Source of the DNA: Microbispora hainanensis
GTDB lineage: Bacteria > Actinomycetota > Actinomycetes > Streptosporangiales > Streptosporangiaceae
Direction of reading: 5' to 3'
DNA length: 64,000 nucleotides
Assembly: GCF_006874475.1 (NCBI RefSeq)
Contig: NZ_VIRM01000009.1
Location: 124,001 to 188,000, forward strand
Part shown: positions 7,235-17,528 of the stretch, one piece after another
How the letters are laid out: each line of letters begins with the position of its first letter
Numbering within the stretch: the stretch's first letter is position 1
The notes under the pieces: model-generated
What the model was told of the DNA's origin: nothing
Databases searched by the model: none
The model's input: only the letters and a program-made list of their open reading frames with translations
Made by a program: the position numbers and the translations under genes

Positions 7235-7866
7235 GCCGGCGGAGTTCCCGGCAGCCCCTGCGTCCCCGGCGTACGCAGTCCGTCGAGCACGATCCGCAGG
7301 TTCCGGCCCCACTGCTCGTCCCCGGCCCGGAGCCTGAGCGTGCGCGGACCGGTCGCCACGGCCGCCAGCAGGAACGGCACGTCCTGCCAGGCCACGTCGG
7401 CCCGCATCACCCCCGCCTTCTGCGCGCGTTCCACCAGGACCCGCAGGCCCTCCTGGATCTCCCCGAGAACGGGGTCGAGATTCGGCCCGCAGGCGCCGCC
7501 CACGGCCTCGCGGATGCCGCAGCTCTCCGCGCGCAGCCGCACGTAGGTGGCGGCGAAGGTCTCGAACGCGCGCCAGGGGTCGGGGTCGGCCGCGGCGTTC
7601 GCGGCAAGGTCGGCCATTTCCGCGAGCACCTCGTCGAGGACCGCCTCCAGCAGCGCCTCCCGGGAGGACACGCGCCGATAGAAGGTGCCGATGCCCACTC
7701 CGGCCCTGCGGGCGATCTCGTGCGCCGTGACCTCGACTCCGATCTCGGCCACCGCCGCCCGCGCGGCCTCCACCAGCCGCTCCATGTTGCGCCGCGCGTC
7801 AGCCCGGGGCGTCCGCCCCGGCTCCGCCGCCAGCAGAGCGCCGACCGCCCCGTCCCTACTGCTCAT
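7231..7866 (-). CDS. TetR-family transcriptional regulator
   Basis: Repressor of 211 residues. The N-terminal helix-turn-helix VTAHEIARRAGVGIGTFYRRV follows a short basic tail, and the C-terminal ligand domain is of the kind seen in SbtR-like regulators. It is divergent from a Gfo/Idh/MocA oxidoreductase. Two near-identical palindromes in the 91-bp gap give both an autoregulatory site and a site for the divergent gene. Start ATG 7866 is the first codon in frame. Confidence 0.92.
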   Translation of the reverse strand: MSSRDGAVGALLAAEPGRTPRADARRNMERLVEAARAAVAEIGVEVTAHEIARRAGVGIGTFYRRVSSREALLEAVLDEVLAEMADLAANAAADPDPWRAFETFAATYVRLRAESCGIREAVGGACGPNLDPVLGEIQEGLRVLVERAQKAGVMRADVAWQDVPFLLAAVATGPRTLRLRAGDEQWGRNLRIVLDGLRTPGTQGLPGTPPA

Positions 7867-7880
7867 GAACGCACCCTATC

Positions 7881-7903
7881 AAGCGGACTCGCCAAGTCCG
7901 CTT
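7881..7903. promoter_or_regulatory. TetR operator 1 (regulator side)
   Basis: Perfect palindrome AAGCGGAC-N7-GTCCGCTT, 14 bp from the TetR start codon, so it should govern the regulator itself. Confidence 0.75.
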
Positions 7904-7916
7904 ATGCTAGGGTCAT

Positions 7917-7939
7917 AAGCGGACGAAGCAAGTCCGGTT
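7917..7939. promoter_or_regulatory. TetR operator 2 (oxidoreductase side)
   Basis: AAGCGGAC-N7-GTCCGGTT, one mismatch from operator 1 and the same 7-bp spacer, centred 36 bp from it. It lies 18 bp before the oxidoreductase start codon. Confidence 0.75.
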
Positions 7940-7957
7940 ATCGTCTGGAGGCGGACA

Positions 7958-9067
7958 ATGAGCAGAATCCGTGTGGGCATCGTCGGCGCCAATCCCGACC
8001 GCGGCTGGGCGGTGCGCGCGCACGTCCCGGCGCTGCGGGCGCTGCCGGATTACGAGATCACGGCCGTGGCGACCAGCCGGGAGGACAGCGCCCGCGAGGC
8101 CGCGCGCAGGTTCGGCGCCGCGCACGCGTTCACCGACCCCCGGGCCCTCGCCGCGCACCCCGAGGTGGACCTCGTCGCCATCACGGTGAAGGTCCCTCAC
8201 CACGCCGAGCTCGTGGAAGCCGCGGTGGATGCCGGCACAGACGTGCTGTGCGAGTGGCCCTTGGCCCGTACGACCGACGAGGCGCGGCACCTGCTCGACC
8301 GGGCACGGGCGGCCGGTGTTCGCCTCGCCCTCGGACTGCAGGGCCGGTTCGCCCCCACCGTGACCTACGCTCGCGACCTGCTCAGGGACGGCGCGGTGGG
8401 CCGGGTCACCGCGGTGAACGTCCACTCTGCGGTCGGCAAGGGCGCGAGCGGCAGGCTGCCGTCCTGGGCGGCGTACACGGTCACCCGCGCCGGTGCGGCC
8501 GGGCTGCTCGAGGTCGTGGGCGGGCACACGCTCGACGTCGTGGAGCATCTCCTGGGCGGCGTCGGCTCCCTGTCCGCCGCCCTCTCCGTGCAGCGCGGGC
8601 ACTACGTAATCGAGGAGAGCGGCGAGACGATCGAGGCCGACACCCCTGACCAGCTCCTGCTCTCCGCCACCATGACGAGCGGCGCGGTGCTCTCTTTGCA
8701 CCTGCACAGCGGCAAGCTCACCGAGCCGGGCACGCGGATCGAGATCTCCGGCACGGAGGGCGACCTCGCCCTCGTGTCCACCGGTCCCGGCAGCCCGTAC
8801 GGCGTCCAGATCACCGAGCTGCGCCTGCACGGGACGGCGGGCGGCGCGTGGAAGGAGCTGCCGGTTCCCGAGCAGTACGTCCGGGCGCCCGGGGCGGCGG
8901 GCGACGCGCGCAACGTCGCGGAGCTCTACGCCGCGCTCGCCGCCGACCTGCGAACGGGCGGAGATCGGGTGCCGGACTTCGCGCACGGCCTGCGCCTGCA
9001 CGGCCTGCTCGACGCGGTCCGCCGCTCCGCGGAGACCGGCACCCGCCAGACGGTGACTCCCGCCTGA
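7958..9067 (+). CDS. Gfo/Idh/MocA-family NAD(P)-dependent oxidoreductase
   Basis: A 369-residue protein. The N-terminal Rossmann domain (VGIVGANPDRGW) and the C-terminal alpha/beta dimer domain (TRIEISGTEGDLAL) are typical of the family. The EKP motif that normally supplies the catalytic lysine is EWPL here, as in Gal80-like members, so catalysis may be altered. The start is supported by a TGGAGG site before ATG 7958. It is probably repressed by the divergent TetR through the paired operators. The substrate is likely a sugar derivative or other polyol, which is inference from the family. Confidence 0.88.
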   Translation: MSRIRVGIVGANPDRGWAVRAHVPALRALPDYEITAVATSREDSAREAARRFGAAHAFTDPRALAAHPEVDLVAITVKVPHHAELVEAAVDAGTDVLCEWPLARTTDEARHLLDRARAAGVRLALGLQGRFAPTVTYARDLLRDGAVGRVTAVNVHSAVGKGASGRLPSWAAYTVTRAGAAGLLEVVGGHTLDVVEHLLGGVGSLSAALSVQRGHYVIEESGETIEADTPDQLLLSATMTSGAVLSLHLHSGKLTEPGTRIEISGTEGDLALVSTGPGSPYGVQITELRLHGTAGGAWKELPVPEQYVRAPGAAGDARNVAELYAALAADLRTGGDRVPDFAHGLRLHGLLDAVRRSAETGTRQTVTPA

Positions 9068-9150
9068 TCCGCCACTCCGCGGAGACCGGGACTGCCGATC
9101 CGCCGTCCGGCGGGAGACAGGCGCCCGCCGGACGGTCGCTCCCGGCTGAT
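9018..9150 (+). repeat. Duplicated 3' end of the oxidoreductase gene
   Basis: The last 50 or so bases of the gene, including the stop (9018-9067), recur in diverged form at 9068-9150. CTCCGCGGAGACCGG and a CCCGCC..ACGGT..CTCCCG..CTGATCCG block are present in both copies, and the second copy carries an insertion. Confidence 0.65.
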
Positions 9151-9153
9151 CCG

Positions 9154-9780
9154 TCAGCCCTTGGCGAGGGCCTCGCGCAGCTCCGTGGCGGTGAAGCGGG
9201 GGCCGTAGGCGGGCTTGTCCCGCTGGAACCGTCGTCCCTCCGCGAGCGGACCCGCGTCGACCACGTCGAAGCCGAACGCGTCGATCAGCTCGGTGACCGT
9301 CTTCTTGGCCTCGTCGTCGTCACCCGCGATGGGCAGCGCCCGCCGGTTCTCCGTGCCCGCGGGCTGCCCCTGCTCGGCGAGGTGGGCGTAGTGGATGGAG
9401 TTGAACGCCTTCACGACCCGCGACCCCGGCAGGTGCGCGGCGAGCAGCTCGGTGTCGGTGGTCTCCCCCGCGTCGAGCTCCGGGAAGTGACCGTCCCGCT
9501 CGAAGTAGTAGTTGTTCGTGTCGATGACGATCTTGCCGTCCAGCGGCTCGACCGGCACCTCCCGGTATCTGCCGAAGGGAATCGTCACGACCACGATGTC
9601 CCCCGCCGCCGCGGCCTCGGCCGCGGTGGCGGCGCGCGCGTTCGGGCCCAGGCCCGCCACGAGTTCGGCGAGCGTGTCCGGCCCGCGGGAGTTGCTCAGC
9701 ACCACCGAGTGCCCGGCGTCGACCGCCAGCTTCGCGAGGGTGCCGCCGATGTTGCCGCTGCCGATGAATCCAATGAGCAT
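9154..9780 (-). CDS. NADPH-dependent F420 reductase-like oxidoreductase
   Basis: A 208-residue Rossmann protein starting MLIGFIGSGNIGGTLAKLAVDAGH, the F420-dependent NADP oxidoreductase (Npd/Fno-like) N-terminus, with SNSRGP at the phosphate-binding turn and VKAFNSI in the middle. Such proteins move hydride between NADPH and F420 or act on unknown small molecules. ATG 9780 gives the canonical N-terminus; a longer frame upstream has no family similarity. It lies between the convergent Gfo/Idh/MocA gene and the MarR gene, 28 bp downstream of the latter, so it may be in the MarR operon. Confidence 0.85.
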   Translation of the reverse strand: MLIGFIGSGNIGGTLAKLAVDAGHSVVLSNSRGPDTLAELVAGLGPNARAATAAEAAAAGDIVVVTIPFGRYREVPVEPLDGKIVIDTNNYYFERDGHFPELDAGETTDTELLAAHLPGSRVVKAFNSIHYAHLAEQGQPAGTENRRALPIAGDDDEAKKTVTELIDAFGFDVVDAGPLAEGRRFQRDKPAYGPRFTATELREALAKG

Positions 9781-9808
9781 GCTTGCGGCAACACGACGCC
9801 CCCCGGCC

Positions 9809-10273
9809 TCATTCCCGGGCCCGGGTGTCCTCCAGGACGACCACGGCCCGTTCCAGCAGGTCACGTAGCCGCTCGGCCTCCTCGGGCGTGAACTCCTCCA
9901 CCAGCCGGCGCTCCACGGCCACCGCCGCCGCGTCGGCCTTGCGCAGCAGCGCCTGCCCGGCGCGGGTGAGCCGGGTGACGAGCACCTGGGCGTGGTCGCT
10001 GGACGGACGCCGCTCCACGAGTCCGCGCGACTCCAGCGTCTTGAGCACGGTCGTCATGCTCTGGGGGGTGACCGAACAGAACCGCGCCAGTTTCGCCCCG
10101 GAGATGCCGGGCGCGAGGGACAGCGCGTACATCGCGGCGTACTGCGGGACGGTCAGCCCGAACGGCCGCAGCACACGGGTCTTCTCCGCGATCAGCGCCT
10201 GTTCCGCGCGCTTGATGGCGTTGCCGGGCCGCCACGCCACCGCCTCGGCGATCCTCGCCTCCTCGGCTCCCAT
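9809..10273 (-). CDS. MarR-family transcriptional regulator
   Basis: A 154-residue winged-helix regulator. The core ISGAKLARFCSVTPQSMTTVLKTLESRGLVERRPSSDHAQVL is the complete MarR DNA-binding segment with wing. A GGGAGGG site precedes ATG 10273. It is divergent from an MFS exporter and separated by about 130 bp containing a long inverted repeat, the usual layout for a MarR repressor controlling efflux. The effector is unknown. Confidence 0.92.
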   Translation of the reverse strand: MGAEEARIAEAVAWRPGNAIKRAEQALIAEKTRVLRPFGLTVPQYAAMYALSLAPGISGAKLARFCSVTPQSMTTVLKTLESRGLVERRPSSDHAQVLVTRLTRAGQALLRKADAAAVAVERRLVEEFTPEEAERLRDLLERAVVVLEDTRARE

Positions 10274-10355
10274 CTTCACCCTCCCGGGGCCGTCGGGGCT
10301 CTGACACGCGGACCCTATCACCGGTTTGACAGGCCTCCCCCTATTCATCCACTCT

Positions 10356-10387
10356 CTGATATCCATCAGTGTTCTTATGGTTATCAG
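10356..10387. promoter_or_regulatory. Probable MarR operator upstream of the MFS gene
   Basis: Inverted repeat CTGATATCCAT (10356-10366) and ATGGTTATCAG (10377-10387), 11-bp arms with one mismatch around a 10-bp spacer, ending 15 bp before the MFS start codon. The left arm also contains the smaller palindrome CTGAT-ATCC-ATCAG. A TTGACA at 10326-10331 may be a -35 element. Confidence 0.6.
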
Positions 10388-10402
10388 GATTGGATGGTAT
10401 CG

Positions 10403-11917
10403 ATGCCTGTGGACTGTGCCGGCCGCCCTCGGCGGCGCGCGCCGTCGCTCGCGGTGGTCTGCGCCGCGGTGCTGCTCGTCCCGGTGACCGCGACGGGCAC
10501 CGCCGAGGCGCTCGGCGACATCGGCGCGGACCTGCGCGCAGGGCTGGACGCCACCCAGTGGGTGGTCAACGCCTTCTTCCTCACCTTCGCCGCGTTCATG
10601 GCGAGCACCGGGGCGCTGGCCGACCGGATCGGGCGGCGCAGGATATTCGTCGTCGGCGCCGGCGTGTTCACCGCGTCGATGCTCGTGGCCGCCGCCGCCC
10701 CGGACATCGGCGTACTGATCGCGGCCAGAGCTCTCGCGGGGGCGGGCGCCGCCGCGGCCACGACCGGCGGCACCGCGCTGCTCGCGCACGCCTACCCCGC
10801 GGGCACCGGCAGGACCAGGGCGTTCGCGTGGTTCGGCACCACGATCGGGCTGGGGCTGGCCTTCGGCCCGGTGATCGCCGGAACGCTGGTCGGCGCCGTC
10901 GGCTGGCGCAGCCTGTTCGCCGCTGCCGGGATCGCACTGCTGCCCGTGCTGCCGCTGAGCGCGCTGCTGGACGAGTCGCATGCCGCTTCGGACGGCCCCA
11001 TGGACTGGGGCGGCGCGGTCACCTTCACCCTCGCGCTCACCGCCTTCACCTTCGGCGTGATCGAGGGGCCGGCTCTCGGGTGGACGCATCCGGCGGTGCC
11101 GGCCGCCTTCGCCGCCTGCGCGGTCCTGTCGGCGGCCTTCGCCATGACCGAACGCCGTCACCCCGCCCCGCTTGTCGACCTGTCGCTGCTGGCCCGGCCC
11201 CGGTTCGCGGCGATCGCTTCCATGCCGTTCCTGCTCGCCTTCGGCTTCGTCGCGCTGACGATCGTGCTGCCGCCGTACCTCATGGCCACCTCGGGCTGTT
11301 CGGCCCGGCAGGCGGGTCTGACGTTGCTGCTGCTGACCGGGCCGACGCTGGTGATGCCGCCCGTCGCCGGAGCCCTGGCCCGCCGCCTGTCACAGCGTGT
11401 CCTGCTGGTGGCCACGCTGCTGCTGGTCGCGGCCGGGACCGGTCTGCTGGCGGCGGTGCCCGCCGGATCGGGCCCGGCGCGGCTCGCCGTGCCGTTGCTG
11501 CTGATCGGGACGGGTTTCGGCGTGTCGCTTGCCGTGGTCGACGGGGCGGCGGTCTCCTCCGTCGAGCCCGCGCGGGCCGGCATGGCGGCGGGGCTGTTCA
11601 ACACGGCCCGCATCACCGGCGAGGTCGTCGCCATCGCCGTGCTCGGCGCCGTGCTGTCCGCGCTGACCCGGGCCAGCCTGACCGGCCCGTACGGCGAGGC
11701 GCGCGCGGCCCGGGCGACCTCCCGCCTGCTGCAGGGCGACATCGCGGGGGCCGTGCCGGCGGGAGCCGGACGGCTGGAGTTCACCCGCCTGGCGAGCGCC
11801 GGCTACACGGACGCCCTGCACACCGCCCTGTGGCTGCTGACCCTCCTGACCCTGGCCGGCGCGCTCGCCGTCGGCCTCCTGACGTCCGTCCGCGAACCCG
11901 CGCGGATCACCACGTGA
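10403..11917 (+). CDS. MFS drug exporter, DHA2-like (14 membrane segments)
   Basis: Proton-coupled multidrug exporter of 504 residues, the usual length of the 14-segment DHA2 group. Motif A, ALADRIGRRR, lies after helix 2 and the charged loop GPVIAGTLVGAVGWRSLF matches motif C. Two adjacent ATGs compete (10394 and 10403); the site GGATGG lies 5 bp before 10403, so that one is chosen. It is probably repressed by the divergent MarR protein. A hydrolase follows 11 bp downstream, apparently in the same operon, so efflux and breakdown of a compound may be coupled. Confidence 0.88.
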   Translation: MPVDCAGRPRRRAPSLAVVCAAVLLVPVTATGTAEALGDIGADLRAGLDATQWVVNAFFLTFAAFMASTGALADRIGRRRIFVVGAGVFTASMLVAAAAPDIGVLIAARALAGAGAAAATTGGTALLAHAYPAGTGRTRAFAWFGTTIGLGLAFGPVIAGTLVGAVGWRSLFAAAGIALLPVLPLSALLDESHAASDGPMDWGGAVTFTLALTAFTFGVIEGPALGWTHPAVPAAFAACAVLSAAFAMTERRHPAPLVDLSLLARPRFAAIASMPFLLAFGFVALTIVLPPYLMATSGCSARQAGLTLLLLTGPTLVMPPVAGALARRLSQRVLLVATLLLVAAGTGLLAAVPAGSGPARLAVPLLLIGTGFGVSLAVVDGAAVSSVEPARAGMAAGLFNTARITGEVVAIAVLGAVLSALTRASLTGPYGEARAARATSRLLQGDIAGAVPAGAGRLEFTRLASAGYTDALHTALWLLTLLTLAGALAVGLLTSVREPARITT

Positions 11918-11928
11918 AAGGAACGACC

Positions 11929-12735
11929 ATGCCCGTCGTCACCGTCGGCTCGAACACCGTCAACTATCTCGTCACCGGAACCGGCCCCGGTCTCGTCCTC
12001 GTGCACGGCACCGGCGCCGACGGGCGGACCAACTGGGGCCCGCTGATCGACGCCGTCTCCGGCCGCTTCACCGTGGTCGCCCCCGACCTGTCCGGCTCCG
12101 GCGCCACCGTGGACGCGGGCGGGCCGATCCTGGTCGAGGACCTGGTCGCCCAGGTGCTCGGCGCGGCCGAGCACGCCGGTCTGGAGCGCTTCCACCTCGT
12201 CGGCCACTCGCTCGGCGCCGTCGTCGCGCCGGCGGCGGCGGGCACCCGGCCGGAGAAGATCCTGTCGCTGACCGCGCACGCCGGATGGGCCAGGACCGAC
12301 CCGTGGATGGCCTTCCAGATGGACCTGTGGGTCCGCCTGGTGCGCACCGACCCCGAGTTGCTGGCCCGCCTGCTCCAGGTCACCGCGATGGGCGAGGAGA
12401 CACTCCGCGCCCGGTCGGCGGTGGACTTCGAGCAGGCCGCCGCCGCCTTCACGGCGATGCTCGACGGCGCGGAGGACGGGTTCGCCAGGCAGACCCTGGC
12501 CGACATCTCCGTCGACATCACGGAGCTGCTGCCGCAGGTGTCCGCGCCGACGCTGATCGTCTCCAGTGCCGGCGACCGCATCGTGCCGCCGCACCATCAG
12601 CGTGAGCTCGCCCGGCTCATTCCCCACGCCGAGCTCGTGACGGTCCCCGGCGGCCACGGCCTGCCGTTCGAGGACCCCGCCGCGTTCACCGCCGTCATCA
12701 CCGGCCACCTCGACCGCATGGCCGCGACGGCCTGA
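11929..12735 (+). CDS. Alpha/beta hydrolase
   Basis: A 268-residue alpha/beta-hydrolase fold protein. The oxyanion segment is LVHGTGADGR, the nucleophile elbow GHSLG (Ser), and a late Asp (SSAGDRIVPP) and His (VPGGHGLPFEDP) complete the triad. GAAAGGAACG precedes ATG 11929. Its position directly behind the MarR-controlled exporter suggests that it hydrolyses an ester, lactone or peroxide compound related to the exported substrate. The specific reaction cannot be read from the sequence. Confidence 0.88.
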   Translation: MPVVTVGSNTVNYLVTGTGPGLVLVHGTGADGRTNWGPLIDAVSGRFTVVAPDLSGSGATVDAGGPILVEDLVAQVLGAAEHAGLERFHLVGHSLGAVVAPAAAGTRPEKILSLTAHAGWARTDPWMAFQMDLWVRLVRTDPELLARLLQVTAMGEETLRARSAVDFEQAAAAFTAMLDGAEDGFARQTLADISVDITELLPQVSAPTLIVSSAGDRIVPPHHQRELARLIPHAELVTVPGGHGLPFEDPAAFTAVITGHLDRMAATA

Positions 12736-12757
12736 GGTCTCCCGCCGTGAACACGCC

Positions 12758-12789
12758 GGCGGGGCGCCGGATCTCTCCGGCGCCCCGCC
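12758..12789. terminator. Bidirectional terminator hairpin
   Basis: Perfect 13-bp inverted repeat with loop ATCTCT, placed between the convergent hydrolase and nrdJ genes, so it can serve both strands. Confidence 0.8.
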
Positions 12790-12803
12790 TGACGACGAAC
12801 CGA

Positions 12804-15692
<2,889 letters not shown>

Positions 15693-15810
15693 GACTTCCC
15701 CCTCCCAGGGCCCGATGGAGCCCCTTCTCCGGACCACGCTCGTTGAAACCACATAGTCGCGGCGCGCCGTCGCACGCCGCCCGCCTCGTCCCGGTCCCCC
15801 GGAAGGCGCC

Positions 15811-16290
15811 TTATTCCTCGCCCCCGGTGCCATGGGCTGCGGTGCCGTGGGCCGCGCGGAGCCGCTCGATCTCCGCCTCGAAGTCCGCCAGCGTCTCGAA
15901 GCTGCGGTAGACCGACGCGAAGCGCAGGTACGCCACCTCGTCGAGGTCGCGGAGCGGGCCCAGGATGGCCAGGCCCACCTCGTGGGAGGCGATCTCGGCC
16001 GCGCCGGTGCCCCGGATGCTCTCCTCGACGCGCTGCCCGAGCTGGGCGAGGGAGTCCTCGCTGACCGGGCGCCCCTGGCAGGCCCGCCGCACGCCGGCGA
16101 TGACCTTCTCGCGCGAGAAGGGCTCGGTGACCCCGCTGCGCTTGCTCACCATCAGCAGTACGGTCTCCTGCGTGGTGAACCTGCGCCCGCACTCGGGACA
16201 GGTGCGCCGGCGACGGATCGCCGCCCCGTCCTCTGCCGCGCGGCTGTCCACGACCCGGGTGTCCGGGTGGCGACAGAACGGACAGTGCAC
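15811..16290 (-). CDS. nrdR: NrdR, ATP-cone transcriptional repressor of ribonucleotide reductase genes
   Basis: A 159-residue repressor. The N-terminal zinc ribbon [12 protein letters not shown] with [10 protein letters not shown] (four Cys) is followed by an ATP-cone domain ([24 protein letters not shown]). The start is the GTG at 16290, giving V/M-HCPFC as in other NrdR proteins, with GGGAGG 7 bp upstream; the open frame continues further up but without similarity. It binds NrdR boxes according to the ATP/dATP state. It is first gene of the nrdR-nrdJ unit and divergent from lexA. Confidence 0.96.
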   Translation of the reverse strand: MHCPFCRHPDTRVVDSRAAEDGAAIRRRRTCPECGRRFTTQETVLLMVSKRSGVTEPFSREKVIAGVRRACQGRPVSEDSLAQLGQRVEESIRGTGAAEIASHEVGLAILGPLRDLDEVAYLRFASVYRSFETLADFEAEIERLRAAHGTAAHGTGGEE

Positions 16291-16320
16291 TTCATCGCCT
16301 CCCTGAACGCACATCCCCGA

Positions 16321-16336
16321 ACACAAGGTGTGGTGA
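16321..16336 (-). promoter_or_regulatory. Candidate NrdR box 2
   Basis: On the minus strand the core is ACACCTTGTGT, a partial match to the 16-bp NrdR consensus. Its centre is 32 bp, about three helical turns, from box 1, as expected for paired NrdR boxes. Confidence 0.45.
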
Positions 16337-16352
16337 ACTTACACCGGTGTGA

Positions 16353-16368
16353 CTACTAGATGTTGTGG
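16353..16368 (-). promoter_or_regulatory. Candidate NrdR box 1
   Basis: On the minus strand CCACAACATCTAGTAG. Its ACATCTAGT core resembles actinobacterial NrdR boxes as I recall them. A perfect palindrome ACACCGGTGT (16341-16350) lies between the two candidate boxes and is unexplained. Confidence 0.5.
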
Positions 16369-16574
16369 TCCAACCGTAGGAGCGCCCGACCTTGAACGCA
16401 AGTCGAACCGGCCCCGGGCGAGGAAGTTCCTGCTCCGCCCGCGTGTCGCACCTCCGGTCACGGCCGCATCACGTGCCCCGGCCGTCGCGGAATAGGCCGT
16501 TTACGCGCCTTTTCCCGGCCGTTTTTCGACGGCTTCTGACCTGGGCCTACACCGGCCTGAGAAGATCGGGGAAA
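16369..16574. other. Spacer between nrdR and lexA control regions
   Basis: About 200 bp of non-coding sequence, part of the 435-bp nrdR-lexA intergenic region. The rest of that region is occupied by the NrdR boxes and SOS elements listed separately. I see no gene, terminator or clear promoter in this stretch. Confidence 0.5.
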
Positions 16575-16606
16575 TCGAACACGGGATCGATCGAACTCCC
16601 GTACGA
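16575..16606. promoter_or_regulatory. Two adjacent SOS-box-like elements
   Basis: TCGAAC-ACGG-GATCGA (16575-16590) is followed directly by TCGAAC-TCCC-GTACGA (16591-16606). Each has a perfect left half and one mismatch in the right half of the actinobacterial SOS box TCGAAC-N4-GTTCGA. Confidence 0.55.
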
Positions 16607-16642
16607 TGAGGTGGACAGCGAGATCGGCGATTTCGCTGGATA

Positions 16643-16658
16643 TCGAACAATTGTTTGA
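16643..16658. promoter_or_regulatory. LexA-binding SOS box of lexA
   Basis: TCGAAC-AATT-GTTTGA, one mismatch from the consensus. It overlaps the -35 hexamer of the lexA promoter, so bound LexA would block its own transcription. Confidence 0.8.
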
Positions 16659-16683
16659 CGGTGATCTTGAATCGCGGTACGGT
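16655..16683 (+). promoter_or_regulatory. lexA promoter
   Basis: TTGACG (16655-16660), a 17-bp spacer, then TACGGT (16678-16683). Transcription should begin near 16690, about 36 bp before the GTG start. Confidence 0.65.
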
Positions 16684-16725
16684 CGCTCTGTGCGACACGA
16701 GGAACACGGATTGAGAGGTGGCATC

Positions 16726-17439
16726 GTGAGTGACCGAAGTGAGCAGGCGAATGGCGTCAGCGACCTCGCGGTTCGCAGGCGCGACTCGCTTGGCCTCACC
16801 CCCAGGCAGCGGAAGATCCTCGAGGTGATCCGCGACTCGGTCCAGCAGCGCGGTTATCCGCCCTCCATGCGGGAGATCGGGGAAGCGGTCCAGCTGACCA
16901 GCACCTCCAGCGTGTCGCACCAGCTCACGGCGCTCCAGCGTAAGGGCTACCTCCGGCGTGATCCCCATCGGCCCCGGGCCCTGGAGGTCCGGCTGCCGGG
17001 CGAGCCGGTGCTGTGGGTGGACCCCGACGCCGCCTCCGAGGAGGACTCCGGCTTCAGCCGGCCCACCGCGGCCTACGTGCCGCTGGTCGGCCGCATCGCG
17101 GCCGGTGGCCCCATCCTCGCCGAGCAGAGCATCGAGGACGTGTTCGCCCTGCCCAAGCAGCTCGTGGGCGAGGGCACGCTGTTCCTGCTCCAGGTCTCCG
17201 GCGACTCGATGATCGAGGCCGCCATCGCCGACGGCGACTGGGTCGTGGTCCGGCAGCAGCCGGTCGCCGACAACGGCGACATCGTGGCCGCGATGATCGA
17301 CGGCGAGGCCACCGTGAAGACGTTCAAGCGCAAGGACGGGCACGTGTGGCTGGTGCCGCACAACCCCAACTACGAGCCGATCCCGGGCGACGAGGCCACC
17401 GTGCTCGGCAAGGTCACGGCCGTCCTGCGCAAGCTGTAG
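16726..17439 (+). CDS. lexA: LexA, SOS-response repressor with self-cleaving peptidase domain
   Basis: A 237-residue repressor. The winged helix runs from [32 protein letters not shown] (residues about 24-56) through [10 protein letters not shown]. The cleavage site is Ala126-Gly127 in GRIAAGGPI, the catalytic Ser161 lies in GDSMIEAA and Lys198 in ATVKTFKR. RecA filaments trigger its self-cleavage after DNA damage. GTG 16726 is chosen for GAGAGGTGG upstream; another in-frame GTG at 16690 coincides with the predicted transcription start and could give a longer leaderless form. A hairpin terminator follows. Confidence 0.96.
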   Translation: MSDRSEQANGVSDLAVRRRDSLGLTPRQRKILEVIRDSVQQRGYPPSMREIGEAVQLTSTSSVSHQLTALQRKGYLRRDPHRPRALEVRLPGEPVLWVDPDAASEEDSGFSRPTAAYVPLVGRIAAGGPILAEQSIEDVFALPKQLVGEGTLFLLQVSGDSMIEAAIADGDWVVVRQQPVADNGDIVAAMIDGEATVKTFKRKDGHVWLVPHNPNYEPIPGDEATVLGKVTAVLRKL

Positions 17440-17447
17440 CCGCGCCG

Positions 17448-17480
17448 GCGCCCCGCGGCACGACCGGCATCGCGGGGCGC
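17448..17480 (+). terminator. Terminator hairpin after lexA
   Basis: Perfect 10-bp stem GCGCCCCGCG / CGCGGGGCGC with a 13-base loop, 9 bp after the lexA stop. There is no T-run. Confidence 0.65.
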
Positions 17481-17528
17481 GGCGGCCACCTTTCCGGTGG
17501 TCGTTAATCGGCAATTAGGGTGAGTCGG

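Noticed and set aside
10369-12735. Continuous frame joining the MFS region to the hydrolase
   Set aside because: The first part is a shifted reading of the MFS gene; the hydrolase has its own ribosome binding site and start at 11929.
15693-16290. Search for a cobalamin riboswitch controlling nrdJ
   Set aside because: No B12-box-like conserved sequence is visible in the nrdR-nrdJ gap or before nrdR; NrdR boxes are a better explanation.
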